NCBI GenBank assembly: GCA_031549535.1
Contig: JAVBPP010000071.1
Span: 1 to 19,307 of the forward strand
DNA length: 19,307 nt
DNA from: JAVBPP01 sp031549535
Lineage (GTDB): Bacteria > Bacillota > Clostridia > Oscillospirales > Acutalibacteraceae
Direction of reading: 5' to 3'
Shown: one piece after another, positions 16,031 through 19,307 of the stretch
How positions within the stretch are numbered: position 1 is the first letter of the stretch
How the letters are laid out: each line of letters opens with the position of its first letter
Translations under genes and position numbers: made by a program
The notes under the pieces: model-generated
What the model saw: only the letters and a program-made list of their open reading frames with translations
What the model was told of the DNA's origin: nothing
Databases searched by the model: none

Positions 16031-17425
16031 ATGAAACAAAAAAACGTCCTGCTCATTCTGACGGACGACCAGCGCTATAACACCATCCACGCCCTAGGCA
16101 ATCCGGAGATTAAGACGCCAAACCTGGACTTTTTGGCAGAAAACGGCACGGCGTTTACAAACGCGCATATTCCCTGCGGCACCCATGGCGCGGTGTGCAT
16201 GCCCAGCCGCGCCATGCTGTTCACCGGGCGCACCCTGTTTTCGCTGGAACGGGAGGGTGAAACCATCCCGCCGGAGCACACCATGCTGGGGGAATGCCTG
16301 CAGGGCGCGGGCTATGAGGCGATGGGCTGCGGTAAGTGGCACAACGGCCCGCCCGCATTCACCCGCTGCTTTTCGGCGGGGGAAAACATTTTTTTCGGCG
16401 GTATGTGGGATCATTGGAATGTCCCCACCAACCGCTATGACCCCACCGGGGCGTATGACAATGTAATTAACTTTACAGCCAATTTCTTTTATGAAAATAA
16501 AACAACCCGCGTGCATTGTGACCAATTCAATCCCGGCGTGCATTCTTCCGAATTGCTGACGGATACGGCCATCGGCCTAATTGCAGACCGGCGCGAAAAG
16601 GAGAAGCCCTTTTTTCAATATGTGGCCTACCTTGCCCCGCACGACCCGCGCACCATGCCGGAGGAATTTCGTGCCATGTATGACCCAGAGAGCCTTACTC
16701 TGCCCGCGAATGTGAAAGGGCAGCACGATTTCCCCTTTGGCATTGAGGATATCCGCGATGAGCTGCTCGCCTCCTACCCGCGCAGTGAGCAAGAGCTGCG
16801 CCGCAATCTGGCGGAATACTACGGTATGATTTCCCACCTCGACGCCGAAATCGGTCGCTTGATTGCCTATCTGCAACAGAGCGGCCAGTTTGAGGATACC
16901 CTTATTGTTATGGCGGGGGACAATGGCCTTGCTGTGGGCAGCCATGGCCTGATGGGCAAACAAAACCACTATGACCATAGTGTGCGCGTCCCCCTGCTGT
17001 TCTGCGGTGCGGGGATTCCGAAGGGGCTGGTTGTGGAAAATTTTGTGTATCTGTTGGATATCTATCCAACGCTCTGTGAGCTGCTGGGTATACAGCCGCC
17101 GGAATCCGTGGAGGGGAAAAGCTTTGCCCAAATGTTTCTTCAGCCGGATTATGTGACGCGGGAGAGCCTGTATTTTGTTTACAATGACTTAATTCGCTCT
17201 GTGAAGGATGCACGTTACAAGCTGGTGGAATACCGCAATTTCGCAACAAAAACGCAGCTGTTTGACTTGAAACATGACCCGGACGAGCTGCACAATCTGG
17301 CGGACGATCCGGCGCAGCGGGAGACATTGAAACGCATGCGCACATTGCTGCAAACGCAAAAGAACGCGTGGGAGAGAACGGGTCATCGATATACACAGGC
17401 GTATTGGAGCGCGTATGAAAGATGA
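16031..17425 (+). CDS. Cytoplasmic Cys-type sulfatase
   Basis: A 464-residue member of the arylsulfatase/alkaline phosphatase superfamily that should cleave a sulfate ester. The sulfatase signature CMPSR (C56 to R60), followed by AMLFTGR, carries the cysteine that must be oxidised to formylglycine; in anaerobes this is done by a radical SAM maturase (anSME), and none is encoded here. Other metal and active-site motifs are LTDDQR (D12, D13), GCGKWH (K102, H104), a middle segment with LAPHDPR, and MAGDNG (near 295) followed by GKQNHYDHSVRVP. There is no signal peptide or transmembrane helix, so the substrate must be taken up first. GGGAGG at 16018-16023 lies inside the end of tyrS. It overlaps the CorA gene by 4 bp (ATGA). 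Phosphonate or other ester hydrolysis is a possible alternative. Confidence 0.9.
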   Translation: MKQKNVLLILTDDQRYNTIHALGNPEIKTPNLDFLAENGTAFTNAHIPCGTHGAVCMPSRAMLFTGRTLFSLEREGETIPPEHTMLGECLQGAGYEAMGCGKWHNGPPAFTRCFSAGENIFFGGMWDHWNVPTNRYDPTGAYDNVINFTANFFYENKTTRVHCDQFNPGVHSSELLTDTAIGLIADRREKEKPFFQYVAYLAPHDPRTMPEEFRAMYDPESLTLPANVKGQHDFPFGIEDIRDELLASYPRSEQELRRNLAEYYGMISHLDAEIGRLIAYLQQSGQFEDTLIVMAGDNGLAVGSHGLMGKQNHYDHSVRVPLLFCGAGIPKGLVVENFVYLLDIYPTLCELLGIQPPESVEGKSFAQMFLQPDYVTRESLYFVYNDLIRSVKDARYKLVEYRNFATKTQLFDLKHDPDELHNLADDPAQRETLKRMRTLLQTQKNAWERTGHRYTQAYWSAYER

Positions 17426-18228
17426 AAGAATTTTTATTAGTAAGTCAAGCGGATAAAGGATGGGATGAAACGCTGCTCGCCCGAATCCGCACACGGCAAG
17501 TAAATAAGTTTGAATCCCATCCCGGGCAAAATCTAATGCAATTTGCCTGGCTGGACGTGCGCAGCCTGGGCGCAAAGCCTGCCGTTATCACCGTTTGTCA
17601 AAACGAAGAGCGGCTCATCTTCCTGTGTGAGGAGGAGGAACCGCTTGCCCGTGTGCGAGAGCTCGCGGAAACAGAAAAGGCGCTTAGCGGCTTTTTTTCC
17701 GCCCTTCTACGGGAGGATTTGGACTGCATGGAGGCTCTGGAGGAGCGTGTGACAGACTGCGAGGATACCTTGTTGCAAGGAACGCATTCGGATTACATCA
17801 CGCAGATTATCACCTTTCGCAAAGAATTACTGCGCCTAAAACGCTACTATGAGCAGCTGCAACAGATTTTGGAGGGTCTCGCGGAGAACGAGAATCAATT
17901 GTTAAGCGAGGAGGAGCTGCGCGCATTTCGTTTTCTGGGGAAAAAGGTGGAGCGCCTGCTGGCGCATATTGTCAATTTGCGGGACTATATCACCCAAATG
18001 CGTGAAGCCTATCAGGCGCAAATCGACATTCAGCAAAACAACTTGATGAAGGTGTTCACAGTTGTAACTGCCATCTTTCTGCCCCTGACCTTGCTTGCGG
18101 GTTGGTACGGCATGAATTTAAACATGCCGGAGTTTCACTGGGCTTACGGCTATCCGCTGGTGATTGGCTTGAGCGTCGTTGTTGTGATTGCGCAGATTGC
18201 CTATTTCAAATACCGTAAATGGTTTTAG
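17422..18228 (+). CDS. CorA-like divalent cation transporter
   Basis: CorA proteins form pentameric channels for magnesium (or cobalt, zinc) in the cytoplasmic membrane. The 268 residues are shorter than the usual 310-350, with a reduced N-terminal cytoplasmic domain. A long helical region (about 95-205) leads into TM1 (about 210-229), which ends with the selectivity motif YGMN (229-232) followed by LNMPE; TM2 is at about 244-263 and a positive tail (KYRKWF) ends the protein. The ATG overlaps the sulfatase stop as ATGA, so translation is coupled. It is the last gene of the tyrS operon. Ion specificity is not certain. Confidence 0.9.
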   Translation: MKEFLLVSQADKGWDETLLARIRTRQVNKFESHPGQNLMQFAWLDVRSLGAKPAVITVCQNEERLIFLCEEEEPLARVRELAETEKALSGFFSALLREDLDCMEALEERVTDCEDTLLQGTHSDYITQIITFRKELLRLKRYYEQLQQILEGLAENENQLLSEEELRAFRFLGKKVERLLAHIVNLRDYITQMREAYQAQIDIQQNNLMKVFTVVTAIFLPLTLLAGWYGMNLNMPEFHWAYGYPLVIGLSVVVVIAQIAYFKYRKWF

Positions 18229-18258
18229 AACAATAACGATTATAAATAAAAAGCCATA

Positions 18259-18308
18259 TTATTTTTCTCGGAAAAGCACATACAGGAAAGCTTTTCCGAG
18301 GAAAATAA
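18259..18308. repeat. Long inverted repeat between convergent corA-like and XRE genes
   Basis: The core arms 18267-18277 and 18290-18300 are perfect (CTCGGAAAAGC), and the pairing continues outward through 18259-18266 with 18301-18308 with one wobble, giving about 19 pairs and a 12-base loop. The T-run lies on the 5' arm and there is no T-run after the 3' arm on either strand. It sits where a two-way terminator is expected, but the missing U-tract leaves its function open. Confidence 0.6.
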
Positions 18309-18320
18309 AGGTGGTTCTAA

Positions 18321-18854
18321 TTAGGATTGGTATAAGCCGTATTGTTTTGCGTAATCACAAACCGTTAGATACCACTTCTCATGCCGAAACAGCTTTTTCA
18401 CCTCTGCCATATCAAAGTAATAGCCCAGCTGCATGCTTTGAATCATGGCCTCTGCGGCAAGGCATTCCTTGGTGTAAGCGTCCGCAAGCATGGCGTGAAT
18501 ATCCGTGTTCATTGCCCGGCTGATGCCGTCTATGGCGTGCAGATAAATGGGATTTTGCTTGCCGAGCAGGCAGCCCACGCGCTCCAGGCAATGGATGCCC
18601 TCCATGACATCTTTGGCAGCCATCCGACCCTTGTACGCCAACCTGCTTTCGCCGCCGATTAGGATATAATCAACCGTCGTGTCCAGAGCTGTTGCTAAAT
18701 CCAGCAAAACGGCGGTGTCCGGCAGTGTTTCGCCCCGCTCCCATTTTGAAACGGCCTGGAACGTGATGTTTAACTGCTCGCCCAGCTCGGCTTGCGTCAA
18801 ACCCTTGTTTTTGCGAAGTAAGGCAATTTGTTCTCCAATTTTGCTTGTGTTCAT
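18321..18854 (-). CDS. XRE-family helix-turn-helix transcriptional regulator
   Basis: A 177-residue regulator. The N-terminal HTH_3 domain (about residues 6-60) reads IGEQIALLRKNKGLTQAELG, then ITFQAVSKWERGETLPD, the classic SinR/Xre recognition helix, and LLDLATALDTTVDYIL. The C-terminal part (about 70-177) is mostly helical with several cysteines and matches no domain I recognise; it may bind a ligand or a partner. An upstream ATG (18926) lies inside the -35 box, so the start is ATG 18854, with GGGGAGA about 10 bases before it. The promoter at 18898-18926 carries two dyads made from the same half-site, which suggests autorepression. Targets are unknown; the last codons fall in a short repeat-like sequence. 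Confidence 0.9.
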   Translation of the reverse strand: MNTSKIGEQIALLRKNKGLTQAELGEQLNITFQAVSKWERGETLPDTAVLLDLATALDTTVDYILIGGESRLAYKGRMAAKDVMEGIHCLERVGCLLGKQNPIYLHAIDGISRAMNTDIHAMLADAYTKECLAAEAMIQSMQLGYYFDMAEVKKLFRHEKWYLTVCDYAKQYGLYQS

Positions 18855-18879
18855 TTCTGTGTCATCTCCCCAATGAATT

Positions 18880-18889
18880 GAACCGGTTC
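18880..18889. promoter_or_regulatory. Candidate operator, perfect 10-bp palindrome at the transcription start
   Basis: GAACCGGTTC reads the same on both strands and lies just downstream of the predicted start of the XRE gene transcript. A protein bound here would block promoter clearance. Confidence 0.55.
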
Positions 18890-18897
18890 TATTATGA

Positions 18898-18926
18898 AGT
18901 ATAAGCGAGATTGTGGAGCGGTTCAA
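18898..18926 (-). promoter_or_regulatory. Promoter of the XRE regulator
   Basis: On the - strand TTGAAC (18921-18926) and TATACT (18898-18903) are exactly 17 bases apart. Transcription should start near 18891, leaving a leader of about 37 bases. Confidence 0.8.
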
Positions 18927-18932
18927 TAACCG
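18919..18932. promoter_or_regulatory. Candidate second operator over the -35 box
   Basis: CGGTT and AACCG form an inverted repeat around CAAT, covering the -35 box of the XRE promoter. The same five-base half-sites make up the palindrome at 18880-18889, in the opposite arrangement. Confidence 0.5.
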
Positions 18933-18962
18933 TTCACGGGAATATTCTTTCTAAAAATTCAA

Positions 18963-18992
18963 CCGGCGGCATTGGTGATGCAATGCCGCCGG
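18963..18992 (-). terminator. Terminator-like hairpin after the right-edge gene
   Basis: A perfect 12-bp GC-rich stem (18963-18974 with 18981-18992) with a six-base loop lies about 10 bases after the stop of the right-edge gene at 19003. On the - strand it is followed by TTGAATTTTTA, a broken U-tract. On the + strand no T-run follows directly. Confidence 0.75.
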
Positions 18993-19002
18993 CGTTCTGT
19001 TA

Positions 19003-19307
19003 TTATGTTTTTGCACTGTATGTCGCCTTCAGCGTAACGCCCAAATCTGCGTTCGCGGTGAGGGAAATGAAAAATTTTGTTTTCACCTCTGCGTCCCCAT
19101 CCCCTTGCTGGTAGGCCGTATAATCCACCGATTGGATTTTGCCGCTGTTGCCATCGATTCTTACTGTAAAGCCTACTGAACAACCACCTTTTTCCCAAGC
19201 GAAGGCATCCAAAAGAGAAGAAAAGAAAGAGGTTGAAAAAGAGCGCGAAGAAAGCGCCCAATATAGGCGATATTCAACGCAAGAATGGACAGCGCAATGG
19301 CGGATTT
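19003..19307 (-). pseudogene. Right-edge gene of unknown function, partial, frame possibly interrupted
   Basis: One - strand frame ends with TAA at 19003-19005 and is open to the window edge. Its C-terminal 68 residues (19005-19210) look like a soluble, beta-rich domain: FTVRIDGNSGKIQSVDY, then a hydrophilic stretch and KFFISLTANADLGVT. The upstream part of this frame (19213-19307) is unnatural (many Ser, Cys, His), and a TTG at 19212 has no ribosome site. The sister frame instead reads a convincing hydrophobic start, KSAIALSILALNIAYIG, but stops at 19173-19175. A frameshift, a sequence error or two separate genes could explain this. No family recognised; a membrane-anchored or secreted protein is plausible. 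The terminator-like hairpin at 18963-18992 fits as its 3' end. Confidence 0.45.

Noticed and set aside
1..19307. Mobile island, defence system, prophage or CRISPR array
   Set aside because: No integrase, transposase, nuclease-toxin pair, phage gene, spaced repeats or tRNA attachment site was found; most genes are housekeeping or metabolic with uniform codon use.

Overview
The window looks like chromosomal DNA from a low-redundancy Gram-positive (Bacillota) genome of moderate G+C, most likely a gut-type Clostridia and perhaps the Oscillospirales. The reasons are ribonuclease Y (rny) next to a YmdB-type phosphodiesterase, a DegV protein, a YlmH S4-domain protein, a T-box leader on tyrS, Gram-positive Shine-Dalgarno sites and sigma-A-type promoters. 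The lineage below phylum level is inference. There are 13 protein genes: ten complete housekeeping, signalling or catabolic genes, one complete regulator, and one partial gene at each edge. No rRNA, tRNA, CRISPR array, transposase or phage gene was seen.

Layout. Positions 1-73 are the tail of an unidentified + gene, closed by a strong bidirectional terminator that also closes degV (132-968, -). A consensus promoter near 1102-1130 drives rny (1220-2773, TTG start) and then ymdB (2828-3601), with a terminator-like hairpin between the two. On the - strand a 1279-residue hybrid sensor histidine kinase (4378-8217) is followed after one base by ylmH (3594-4376). ylmH meets ymdB tail to tail with an 8-bp overlap and no terminator.

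The centre is a carbohydrate locus. A GH38 alpha-mannosidase (8426-11206, -) is divergent from a tightly packed + strand trio: a medium-chain dehydrogenase without a structural zinc loop (11342-12541), a classical two-zinc-site medium-chain dehydrogenase (12543-13565) and an amidohydrolase-2 family hydrolase resembling sugar lactonases (13559-14431). Together they suggest release of a sugar followed by its oxidation to a lactone and hydrolysis. The substrate is unknown and no transporter is visible. The mannosidase terminator contains a nested 33-nt perfect palindrome that looks like a small repeat inserted into a terminator loop.

Next comes a textbook tyrosine T-box (specifier UAC, T-box UGGU bulge, competing terminator) with its own consensus promoter. 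It leads tyrS (about 14787-16028), a cytoplasmic Cys-type sulfatase (16031-17425) and a short CorA-like transporter (17422-18228). The gap and overlap are 2 and 4 bp, so the sulfatase and CorA gene should be co-regulated with tRNA-Tyr charging. On the - strand lies an XRE-family repressor (18321-18854) whose promoter carries two dyads built from the same half-site at -35 and +1. The right edge holds a - strand gene whose open frame appears broken near 19180-19260.

The most interesting points are the tyrosine-controlled sulfatase/CorA operon, the mannosidase/dehydrogenase/lactonase-like locus, the sensor kinase coupled to ylmH, and the nested palindromic repeat.
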